Shown here in pieces: positions 52,801-57,993 of a stretch of DNA of 57,993 bases (its first letter is position 1; every line of letters starts with the position of its first letter). Location: positions 1 through 57,993 of the forward strand of contig CAZNOX010000011.1 in NCBI GenBank assembly GCA_964574875.1. The letters are read 5' to 3'. The DNA is from DSCS01 sp035391585. Lineage in GTDB: Bacteria > Macinerneyibacteriota > Macinerneyibacteria > Macinerneyibacteriales > DSCS01. The position numbers and the translations under genes are program-made. The notes beneath the pieces were generated by a model that did not search any database, was not told the DNA's origin, and saw nothing but the letters and a program-made list of their open reading frames with translations.

Positions 52801-53757
52801 CTCTCCTACCTTGTCCTTGAAGAGAGGACCCTCCTCCTGGCCTTTATCCGGGGAACCGTCCGCGGTTATTCCATTGAGGCCGGGCAAGAGGATCTGAACC
52901 GGGAGGTGAGCCGCCTGCGTGACCTGATCTCCGAGACAGCCGATGAAGAGGTGATCCGTCAGGAGTCAGAAAAGCTCGGAGGGCTTCTGCTTCCCCCGGA
53001 CCTTCCCGACAGCTCACAGCTTGTGGTCTCCCCCTCGGGAGTCCTGAACTACCTGCCGTTCTCTCTTCTCAGCCAAAGGGGAGACTATCTCATCAACCGG
53101 TTCCCCGTGACCTATATCCCGGACCTTTTCATGCTCAGGGCAAGCGATGAAAAACACTCTTACAGCTCGATCCTGGCTGTGGGAAACCCGGATCTGAACA
53201 ATCCGGACCTGGAACTCTATTTTGCTCAGAAGGAGGCGGGGGAGATCGGTTTCATCTTCGGTAAGATCACCGATATACTCAAAGGCAAAGCCGCCACAGA
53301 AGCGGCTGTGAGAGAAAAAATGGCTTCCCGGCCCTACGATATCGTCCATTTTGCCTGTCACGGCTATTTCAACCGCCATTACGCTCTGCTCTCGCATCTT
53401 CTTTTCGCTTCCGGAGGAGAGTATGACGGCCGGTTTGATGTGGAGGAGATCCGGACACTGACGTCTGAAGTCCGCCTGGCGGTTCTCAGCGCCTGTGACT
53501 CCGGTGTGGGCGTCCTGGGAGACGGTGAAGAGGTCACAGCCCTGGACAGGGCGTTCATAAAATCGGAGAAGAGCGCTGTCATCTCCTCCTTATGGCGTAT
53601 TTCCGATGTGGCTACGGGAATGCTCTTCAAGCACTTCTACCGTGAGCTTGAAAAGGGGACTCCGGCTCCTCTCGCTCTCTGGAAGGCCAAGAAAGACCTG
53701 CGCCTCTATTTTCCTCATCCGGCCTACTGGAGCTCCATGAAATACACAGGCAATTGA
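46822..53757 (+). CDS. Giant lipoprotein with beta-propeller, TPR arrays and C-terminal CHAT protease domain
   Basis: A 2311-residue predicted lipoprotein. GTG 46822 starts a short signal (RRNLLFLLLFLMMG) with lipobox GTGGC at about residue 20; a ribosome site GGAGA precedes it. Residues about 30-270 show TolB/WD-like propeller strands. Long TPR arrays fill most of the rest, for example NLEAVRYFERALSLGL near 830 and NEKLALSEIDEALETA near 1700. The C-terminal CHAT (caspase-HetF) domain has both catalytic elements: HFACHGYF with His2180 and VLSACDSG with Cys2225, plus AVISSLWRISD. CHAT proteins are cysteine proteases, commonly switched by TPRs. A membrane-anchored, extracytoplasmic form of this size is unusual. 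Overlaps the YdbL-like gene by 11 nt. Confidence 0.85.
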   Translation: MRRNLLFLLLFLMMGTGGCSLKTGLRQETAPDGQVDVQLGGIESVRFCSTAHSLYYTVIENNNRQVYRYDFAAQKRESLLSSSYEETLEDVDTRGDLLVTTDRYDVQGDILLLHGKKEKNLGQPFVKEMMPRFSPDGSLIAALVREKGKTSLAVFDREGNETFRSEFSGADDLAFGEGEVYLLRGSEILAVNITTGTIRVVSTSSIPKSGLFFDTSVSRLFFLSYPLAEDGPSRGAAFLTSLEEGKERYLFGADGMHSFALSRDTLFFTLGPKLSYKTRENLVYLFSSVYHYNNYLERTDDPQEILPLAETVSSRFPEEDALLFLTRYINKLLEMGYPALARREADKFSSLTGRPLLDPVVSEEDLASTPPLYEEGMAERLLENLYASGDDKAVLELFSRLEGKIRSSGLKNKLSVTAARSALRLGREAQALERLEKVIHSALYRDRWVTLALDIYLKTRAGYTPQSGYSLNILNRIREENPQGTPLFYGATAAVMESLLVVGDYAGALHEWHKISAKEDDDRELLFPVLLEIYNRYATEEGIATFSGILSAGYDGSSYRDIVAFLRSRAMAVADQYEKEKDLLKSRKIVLLLREALPGDLEINRSMIRLDYLLGNIMETTGRYKALWLDHPEDPLMQYLYGFALTYVGTSYEVKGRRDLTLAAYDDALDLVVEAVSRRPQEGIMHLTLGWLYEEMERLGRGQYLEMALEEYKTGLALTDREDALLRGYFEKNMANIYFKLRIFDKALDYYKAMSGKIPPYQGREEEKQYFLRLSAIHYNLNQYEESAGYDRKLLTLYIEDQDIRGQDYILKHLGMVTSLSGRNLEAVRYFERALSLGLTGDDRKQEVLYHRNIAYNALLGDDADKALFHAKKGLDLLIGQQSRAKEGKGLLDISIAMALSGAQETGAYQGFTPEMERNLLLSIMAAASMDKGEMASAVDLFKEKLAVSDSPYADMVITNNFASLYYRIGNEQLLQEYLDRSLQISRENSFRKGLLINELSALFLNMDSSPDPMGTLEGMEASVRSLREPALQNLHQWMMILAFMKSAPREASFPTLREAVESQERDFRRFAKIRSLLEQPGISPPMKRLYYLFVHRFLGEDILDHLLKLQGEDDFLDFLIDMDLALIMRQPSPGSSLEYLEKASLSISHVSDKEAPRFSAFFRDKGDVPYEILETVVTEKSDMTRMVSLLSRFEAFEERLRYLFYKPELFSQLDTVNLGNYFYFLGKGDDGEARRYSGKLDERARLMAGIPFLEGDELRAMLSETDSIAYRLDSRYLIFTKAGIRVDDDIPPGTTFIIDRSGKSFSTSAFNAFSLGQLVLLYEGRHLSRPWSGSGEKPLTEESSGYFKLTAGLEPDPVNPYALKTGGYSGLQFLKEGLTVDGLWIESPGDLPPLPLRLFTDILIYTGLNTLKINGITFSYREMTESQFTAFLDEKTSEIDRRAYLYFKEGHYSRSFRELANLIPLLKARKDTATLTSRLYLMITIAADHLRDPELIRDELKEYIALKGLPESAYDKNMAILYEKTGFYSKAIAIYREGRIPGDQTLQLASLYEKNGQYREALELLKSLSGEESLIRRAVIRYKYYNENDAARALLKEVRSKENQERVELLKGSISLREGDYEAAKSAFQPLAASADKDIRINAAIGMANLLFKTNAYHDCLDYIRRTLDSLPDKENQSERVILKNLLSLALLETGNEKLALSEIDEALETARRYNIIGETTALMINKALILRETGRAEEAEALLKSELPEAEARNNSYLLKGLYRHLAITSSLLGDKDQALLNIEKMKALGSLTPEESMYISYYTGLITQNIPMLEKAQKEALEIRDTSTALEISNHLGRLSGRIAHFEAAVTLLESMASHMDSPGLQVKLLKKYQNIYRTLAEAYFNNGLYDKAFITVEKVKRIAFLVNNPLGAGQGTISPEDSRALRTLKKELYNLDLLMKNDASIAREYETKREELDRLKLELAMNQKGSAEIPDTRDFSATIPEGTLVLSYLVLEERTLLLAFIRGTVRGYSIEAGQEDLNREVSRLRDLISETADEEVIRQESEKLGGLLLPPDLPDSSQLVVSPSGVLNYLPFSLLSQRGDYLINRFPVTYIPDLFMLRASDEKHSYSSILAVGNPDLNNPDLELYFAQKEAGEIGFIFGKITDILKGKAATEAAVREKMASRPYDIVHFACHGYFNRHYALLSHLLFASGGEYDGRFDVEEIRTLTSEVRLAVLSACDSGVGVLGDGEEVTALDRAFIKSEKSAVISSLWRISDVATGMLFKHFYRELEKGTPAPLALWKAKKDLRLYFPHPAYWSSMKYTGN

Positions 53758-53761
53758 GCTG

Positions 53762-54964
53762 CTATTTGTTTCTGAAAAAAAAGTAATAGGTCAGCGCAGA
53801 GATCACATAGAGGGCGATGGTGATGTAAAAAGAGAAGGAGAAGGAGTACTCCTCGATGATCTTTCCGCCCCAATGGGCACTCACCGTCCAGGCTCCGTTC
53901 CAGGCCAGCATGGAAATCGCGTTTGTAAAAGGCTGATCTGCCTCCCGTACGAGTTCCATTTCAAAATTACTGCTGATGGGGATGTTCATATTCATCAGTG
54001 TCCCCCGCAGGATAAAAGCTGCAACGGCGAGAGGAAGGTGATGAGTCAGGGCCAGAGCCAGCATAAACGGGACAGAGAGGAGTTCGGTGAGGACAATACT
54101 CTTGATCATCCCGAACCGCTTTGTGAGAAACGGGGCAAAAAGCATCCCGAAAAACATAAAGACCTGGAGGATGGAAAAATAGATCCCGATGGTCTCTGCC
54201 CGGAGGTTGAAGACGATCTTAAAATAGAGATTCATAAACGGGATGACCAGCCCGGCCCCCATCCCCACAAAGATCTTGGGGATCATGAGACGCAGGATGA
54301 TCCCCCAGTTGTAACGGCGGATGCGTTCTGAAAACGTGCTTTTGACCCTGGGAACAGGCCTCTGTTCAATGGAGAGGAAGGGGATCACCGAGATCAGGGT
54401 GAGGACGATCGAGGTGTAGAGGGAAAAGCGGTAGGCCGCTGTCATGGTGGAAGCCAGATGAAGCGAGAGGGCCAGTTTCGGCAAAAAGCCGCCGATAAAG
54501 AACCCGAGGAGCTGTGAAAACATCATGATGGCATAACTGAGGCTGAAGAGGTGGATCCGTTCTGCAGGAGTGCTGTTCCTCATGAAAAAAGGAGCGACAG
54601 AGACGCGGTAGACTGTGATAAACATCGTTGCCGTAAAAGAGAAGAGGAGGATAAAGTGGATATCCCTGAAAAAGACCTGGAGGCCGTAGGAGAGAGAGGA
54701 GAGGATGGTCCCCAAAATCAGGATATGCTTCAGATGAAACCGTTCGATGATCATGGCCGCAGGGACGGCCACCACAGCAGCACCCAGGGCTCCCGCTGAA
54801 AGAATATGGCCGATCACCGTTTCGGAATAACCGAATTCTTTCAAGTAGAGGTTGAATAAAAGAGTAAAAACCGACATCCCCAATCCGTTAAAAAGGCCCC
54901 CCACAAGGAAAAACCGGGCATTGGGGGAGATCAGGCGGATCTTGTCCATATATTCGCGTACCAT
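53762..54964 (-). CDS. MFS transporter
   Basis: A 400-residue membrane protein with about 12 hydrophobic segments, in the major facilitator pattern: FFLVGGLFNGLGMSVFTLLFNLYL first helix, GHILSAGALGAAVVAVPAAMIIERFHLKHILILG between helices 2 and 3, and a mid-protein loop around RPVPRVKSTF. The substrate is not evident. Start ATG 54964 (minus) with AAAGGGA 7 nt upstream. It converges on the giant lipoprotein gene with only 4 nt between stops and no visible terminator. Confidence 0.85.
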   Translation of the reverse strand: MVREYMDKIRLISPNARFFLVGGLFNGLGMSVFTLLFNLYLKEFGYSETVIGHILSAGALGAAVVAVPAAMIIERFHLKHILILGTILSSLSYGLQVFFRDIHFILLFSFTATMFITVYRVSVAPFFMRNSTPAERIHLFSLSYAIMMFSQLLGFFIGGFLPKLALSLHLASTMTAAYRFSLYTSIVLTLISVIPFLSIEQRPVPRVKSTFSERIRRYNWGIILRLMIPKIFVGMGAGLVIPFMNLYFKIVFNLRAETIGIYFSILQVFMFFGMLFAPFLTKRFGMIKSIVLTELLSVPFMLALALTHHLPLAVAAFILRGTLMNMNIPISSNFEMELVREADQPFTNAISMLAWNGAWTVSAHWGGKIIEEYSFSFSFYITIALYVISALTYYFFFRNK

Positions 54965-54987
54965 AATCTGTCCCTTTCGCTTTGCGA

Positions 54988-55015
54988 ATTATATAACCCT
55001 TTTGAACCGTGTCAA
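54988..55015 (-). promoter_or_regulatory. Promoter of the MFS gene
   Basis: Read on the minus strand: TTGACA (55015-55010), 16-nt spacer, TATAAT (54993-54988). Both boxes match consensus. Confidence 0.82.
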
Positions 55016-55038
55016 CAGGTTTCCTCTCCATTGTGGCG

Positions 55039-55067
55039 TTGCTTTTTTTTCCATCGTCTTCTACAAT
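55039..55067 (+). promoter_or_regulatory. Promoter of the Nudix gene, abutting its start codon
   Basis: TTGCTT (55039-55044), 17-nt spacer, TACAAT (55062-55067), then GGATCC and ATG 55074. No ribosome site fits, so a leaderless message is predicted. Confidence 0.65.
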
Positions 55068-55073
55068 GGATCC

Positions 55074-55556
55074 ATGGAATGGCTGATTCACTGCACCCCA
55101 CGGGGGAAACCTCTGGAAAAGGTCTCTCGAGAGGCCTGTCATGGCGGGACAAAGATCCTGCATCCGGTGGTCCATCTTCAGATCATGGATGCGAAAGGAC
55201 GTTTTCTCCTTCAGAAGAGAAGCCCGTTCAAGCTGATTCAACCGGGGAAGTGGGATACCGCTGTCGGGGGGCATGTCTCCTGGGGAGAGACTGTTTCAGA
55301 AGCCCTGAAGCGGGAATCCTGTGAAGAGCTGGGATATTTTCCCGCGCATCTCCGTTTTCAAGCCCGTTATCTCTGGGAATCCTCCTGTGAGCGGGAGCTT
55401 GTCTCTCTTTATACAGCAGCCTACTGCGGTGAAGAGATCCGTTTCGACCCTGAAGAGATCACGGAAGTCCGTTTCTGGGAGAAGGGGGAGATCCTGGCAG
55501 GGGAAGAGCTCTTTTCCGAAAACCTCCTCTATGAACTCCGCCGTTTTTTCTCCTGA
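55074..55556 (+). CDS. Nudix hydrolase (YfcD/IDI-like)
   Basis: A 160-residue protein with a complete Nudix box GHVSWGETVSEALKRESCEELGY (GX5EX7REUXEEXGU). Flanking phrases LQIMDAKGRFLLQKRS and QPGKWDTAVGGH are those of the YfcD and isopentenyl-diphosphate-isomerase-like branch. The opening MEWLIHCTPRGKPLEKVSREACH is also typical of that branch, which fixes the start at ATG 55074. The diphosphate substrate is unknown. The -10 box lies 6 nt before the start. Confidence 0.87.
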   Translation: MEWLIHCTPRGKPLEKVSREACHGGTKILHPVVHLQIMDAKGRFLLQKRSPFKLIQPGKWDTAVGGHVSWGETVSEALKRESCEELGYFPAHLRFQARYLWESSCERELVSLYTAAYCGEEIRFDPEEITEVRFWEKGEILAGEELFSENLLYELRRFFS

Positions 55557-55606
55557 CAACGTCACATGTGGGAAGATTTTTCGCCCTTTGAAACAGGATA
55601 AAGATA

Positions 55607-55634
55607 TTGCACACCCAAAAATAGATGCTATAAT
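55607..55634 (+). promoter_or_regulatory. Promoter for the STAS-rsbW-phoH cluster
   Basis: TTGCAC (55607-55612), 16-nt spacer, consensus TATAAT (55629-55634). AAAGGAGG precedes ATG 55663. Confidence 0.75.
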
Positions 55635-55662
55635 TTAGTGAAAGATTGAAAGGAGGATTTAC

Positions 55663-56007
55663 ATGAAGATCGATGTCGAGAAAAAATCCAATAACATAGT
55701 GATGATCCGCCCCCACGGGAAGATCGTCAGCGGCGAAAAGGTCATGTCCCTGAAAGAGGCGATCAACAAGGCTGTTGAAGACGGTTTTGTCAAAGTCATC
55801 GTCGATTTTGAGGATGTTCCCTTTATGGATTCCACCGGGTTGGGAGTCCTCATCGCTGCCTATACCACACTGAAGTCAAAAGACGGACAGATGAGCCTGG
55901 TCAAGATCACACAGCGCATCAAGGACCTGCTGACCATCACAAAGCTCCTCACTCTGTTCGACTGCTATGATTCGGAAGCGGACGCGATAAGAGACATGAC
56001 CCGCTGA
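55663..56007 (+). CDS. STAS-domain anti-sigma factor antagonist (RsbV/SpoIIAA-like)
   Basis: A 114-residue single STAS domain. MDSTGLGVLIAA contains the serine that the partner kinase phosphorylates (about residue 57), and the N-terminal strands plus HGKIVSGEKVMSLKEAINKAV are normal. Unphosphorylated antagonist binds the anti-sigma kinase and frees its target. The RsbW-like kinase gene follows 2 nt after the stop. Confidence 0.9.
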   Translation: MKIDVEKKSNNIVMIRPHGKIVSGEKVMSLKEAINKAVEDGFVKVIVDFEDVPFMDSTGLGVLIAAYTTLKSKDGQMSLVKITQRIKDLLTITKLLTLFDCYDSEADAIRDMTR

Positions 56008-56009
56008 AA

Positions 56010-56423
56010 ATGGCCGAATTCATTAAACTGCAGCTCCCGTCGTCTCTTGACTATATCGAGACTCTTCTTGATTCAGTGGAGCTGTTTCTTGAACGAAATG
56101 ATATCGATTCGGATCTCATAGGCACTCTGGTCGCTTCCCTCGCTGAAGCGGCCAGCAATGCCATTATCCACGGCAACCATGAAGAATCTCTGAAACCTGT
56201 CTATGTGGACCTCTCCCTGGACGATGAGGTCATCTCGCTCTCTGTTGAAGATTCCAATCCCGAAGGAGACTCCGGATTTCTTGACGAAGAGAGCGCCAGT
56301 CTGCCTGAGCAGACCGCTGTCCACGGACGCGGGCTTTTTATCATCAGGACCTACATGGATGATGTCGCCCTGAAGCAGGGGACTCACGGGTCCCGGCTTG
56401 TCATGACAAAGAGGTACCGCTGA
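56010..56423 (+). CDS. RsbW-like anti-sigma factor/serine kinase
   Basis: A 137-residue HATPase-type protein. The N box reads LAEAASNAIIHGN, the G1-like region VEDSNPEGDSGF and the G2 region HGRGLFIIRTYMDD, all in the GHKL fold of RsbW/SpoIIAB. It pairs with the STAS antagonist directly upstream. The target sigma factor and the PP2C phosphatase are not in the window, so it may control a sigma factor or another protein. Confidence 0.88.
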   Translation: MAEFIKLQLPSSLDYIETLLDSVELFLERNDIDSDLIGTLVASLAEAASNAIIHGNHEESLKPVYVDLSLDDEVISLSVEDSNPEGDSGFLDEESASLPEQTAVHGRGLFIIRTYMDDVALKQGTHGSRLVMTKRYR

Positions 56424-56425
56424 GA

Positions 56426-57724
56426 ATGAAGAAACGGGTCAAGCATTTTGTCCTTGACACGAATGTGCTTCTGCATGATTTTCATTCTCTCTTTAACTTC
56501 GAAGAAAATTATGTCTATATTCCCATCGATGTCCTGGAAGAGCTGGACAGTTTCAAGTCCGACCTGGGGGAGCGGGGGCGCAATGCCCGCCGTGTCATCC
56601 GTTCCATCGACTCACTGAGCAAAGGAGACAATCTTCTCAACGGGATCGCTCTCAATGAAGAAGGGGGAAAGCTCTTTATTCTCATCGACTTCGAGACACC
56701 TCTGCCTGAAGGGATCGACCTTCATAATACAGACAACAGGATCATCATGGCCGCCAAACATCTCCGTGATAAAGGGTGTGAGGATGTCATCTTTGTCTCC
56801 ATGGACATCAACGCCAGAGTCAAAGCCGAAGCCCTCTCCATCACAGCCGAAGTCTATGAACATACGAAGATCGACCTTAATGAGCTTTATGCGGGGACAG
56901 GCGAGTATACCGCCGGGCCCGGGCAATGGGAGTCCTTTTCCCGCAAAGGGAGCCTGGACTGTCCTCCCGGCCTTTTTTATCCCAATCAGATGATCAATAT
57001 CACGTGCGAAGGGCGTGAATCACTGGCTTCACGCTGTGAAGGGGCGCGGCTTGCCCCTCTGAAAAGCCAGGGGATCTATCCCTGGGGGATCAAACCCCTG
57101 AACCGCGAGCAGTCTTATGCCCTGGAGCTTCTCCTGGATGATGAGATCAAGCTTGTGACCCTCATCGGCCAGGCCGGAACGGGCAAGACTCTGCTCACCC
57201 TGGCTTCAGGCCTTCATAAAGTGACTGAGGAACAAAAGTACAAAAAAGTGCTGGTGATGCGCCCGATCATGCCCATGGGCCGTGATATCGGCTATCTTCC
57301 CGGGAGCAAAGAGAATAAGCTGGAAAACTGGATGGAGCCCATCTTCGATAACCTCGATTTCGTGGTGGATGCCAACCATCTCGGGAAAAAGAACCGGGGC
57401 TACTTTCTCACATCGGATATCATCGAACTGGAAGCACTCACCTTTATCCGTGGCCGGAGCATCTCCTCCCAGTTTATCCTCATCGACGAAGCCCAGAACC
57501 TGACCCCTCATGAGATCAAGACCATCGTCAGCCGGGCCGGGGAAAACAGCAAGATCATCCTCACAGGAGACCCTCACCAGATCGACAACCCGTATCTCGA
57601 TGCAGAATCAAACGGCCTCACCTACCTCATCCAGCGCTTTAAAGGAGAGCCCATCTTCGGGCATATTACCCTGGTCAAAAGCGAACGAAGCATGCTGGCC
57701 TCTCTGGCCGCTGAAATCTTATAA
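56426..57724 (+). CDS. PhoH family protein with N-terminal PIN domain (YlaK-like)
   Basis: A 432-residue cytoplasmic protein. Residues 1-140 are a PIN nuclease domain (FVLDTNVLLHDFHSLFNFEE, then VLEELDSFKSDLGERGRNARRVIR and later HNTDNRIIMAAKHL), with the acidic residues of the PIN site. Residues about 220-432 are the PhoH ATPase: GQAGTGKTLLTLASG (Walker A) and FILIDEAQNLTPHEIKTIVSR (Walker B), plus ILTGDPHQIDNPYLD. PIN-PhoH proteins act as RNA helicase/nucleases. Starts 2 nt after the rsbW stop. Confidence 0.93.
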   Translation: MKKRVKHFVLDTNVLLHDFHSLFNFEENYVYIPIDVLEELDSFKSDLGERGRNARRVIRSIDSLSKGDNLLNGIALNEEGGKLFILIDFETPLPEGIDLHNTDNRIIMAAKHLRDKGCEDVIFVSMDINARVKAEALSITAEVYEHTKIDLNELYAGTGEYTAGPGQWESFSRKGSLDCPPGLFYPNQMINITCEGRESLASRCEGARLAPLKSQGIYPWGIKPLNREQSYALELLLDDEIKLVTLIGQAGTGKTLLTLASGLHKVTEEQKYKKVLVMRPIMPMGRDIGYLPGSKENKLENWMEPIFDNLDFVVDANHLGKKNRGYFLTSDIIELEALTFIRGRSISSQFILIDEAQNLTPHEIKTIVSRAGENSKIILTGDPHQIDNPYLDAESNGLTYLIQRFKGEPIFGHITLVKSERSMLASLAAEIL

Positions 57725-57740
57725 CGAAAAGGGGAAATCT

Positions 57741-57993
57741 ATGCATTATGAAATCAGACACCCGCTGCTGCAGCACAAACTCTCTCTCCTCAGGGATAAA
57801 GGGACAAAACAGAAAGAGTTCCGGGAGTTATCCTCGGAGATCACCATGCTTCTCACCTATGAGGCCTTCAAGGACATGCCCCTGGGGAAAAGGACCCTGG
57901 AGACTCCTCTCACAGAGACAGAAGGGTATGAGATCACAGATGATATCATCATCGTGCCTATCCTCAGAGCCGGCGTGGGGATGCTTGAAGGGA
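57741..57993 (+). CDS. upp: Uracil phosphoribosyltransferase (3' truncated by window end)
   Basis: The first 84 codons of a salvage enzyme joining uracil and PRPP. YEIRHPLLQHKLSLLRDKGTKQKEFRELSSEI is the typical Upp opening, and VPILRAGVGMLEG is the conserved substrate loop; the PRPP-binding motif lies beyond the window. AAAAGGGGAAA precedes ATG 57741. Confidence 0.93.
   Translation, partial: MHYEIRHPLLQHKLSLLRDKGTKQKEFRELSSEITMLLTYEAFKDMPLGKRTLETPLTETEGYEITDDIIIVPILRAGVGMLEG

Noticed and set aside
46822..53757. TPR-CHAT protein as part of a type III-E CRISPR (Craspase) or gasdermin immune system
   Set aside because: No CRISPR repeats, effector or gasdermin-like gene lie in the window, and the protein has a lipoprotein signal that puts it outside the cytoplasm.
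53758..53761. Bidirectional terminator between the convergent CHAT and MFS genes
   Set aside because: Only 4 nt separate the stops and no stem-loop is visible there.

Overview
The window looks like an ordinary, densely packed chromosomal stretch of a diderm (Gram-negative type), probably anaerobic bacterium. The outer membrane is indicated by LolA, LptE, an AsmA/YdbH-like protein with a YdbL-like lipoprotein, a PorV-like beta-barrel, SurA-type foldases and a KDO cluster (kdsA-kdsD-kdsC). Several traits (Asp-type MurA, an archaeal-subtype ValS, PgsA-PgpA and AroE-AroK fusions, leaderless genes, a bacterial cyclic-2,3-DPG-synthase-like protein beside carbamate kinase) do not point to a well-known phylum, so I leave the lineage open. 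A run of exactly 100 N at 6611-6710 suggests a scaffolded draft or metagenome assembly. I see no tRNA, rRNA, CRISPR array, insertion sequence or prophage, and no gene-free stretch above 300 bases.

Layout. 1-3107: ftsK tail, lolA, rimO, pgsA-pgpA fusion, all overlapping. 3115-5147: a promoter, two envelope proteins (LPP20-like; TPR plus SLH lipoprotein) and a clear terminator. 5156-9443: aroE-aroK fusion, then nadB (interrupted by the gap), lptE, holA. 9490-14386: barrel protein, lepA, PQQ-propeller lipoprotein, hemW. 14395-17847: COG2403 GTPase-like protein, carbamate kinase and ornithine carbamoyltransferase. 17896-24908: three SurA/PrsA-like foldases, S4 protein, ksgA, lgt, purE, an unknown gene and an SPL-like radical SAM protein. 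24912-34905: a long co-directional run with a triple-receiver degenerate-GGDEF protein, rlmN, a cytidylate-kinase-like protein, two paralogous small coiled-coil proteins, a secreted TIM-barrel-like protein, coaBC, a HisKA protein without an ATPase domain, murA, aroH and thiN. 34846-35553 (minus): HAD phosphatase. 35590-38698: a 1014-residue Xre-MutL/GlmL protein behind a consensus promoter that carries a perfect palindrome over its -10. 38709-43525: kdsA, kdsD, kdsC, valS. 43533-53757: AsmA-like protein, YdbL-like lipoprotein and a 2311-residue lipoprotein ending in a CHAT protease domain. 53762-54964 (minus): MFS transporter. 55039-57993: Nudix hydrolase, STAS/RsbW partner-switch pair, PhoH with PIN domain, and the start of upp.

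How the genes fit together. Most clusters join envelope biogenesis to housekeeping steps; ATGA or similar overlaps at many junctions indicate translational coupling. The parts most worth following are (i) the Xre-MutL gene with its putative self-operator, (ii) the giant TPR-CHAT lipoprotein next to YdbH/YdbL-like phospholipid-transport candidates, (iii) four genes whose -10 box lies 5-7 nt before the start codon, implying leaderless mRNAs, and (iv) the scattered, partly degenerate signalling parts (GGDEF, HisKA without ATPase, twin coiled-coil proteins, STAS/RsbW). All functions are read from sequence motifs and remembered family features; no database search was run.
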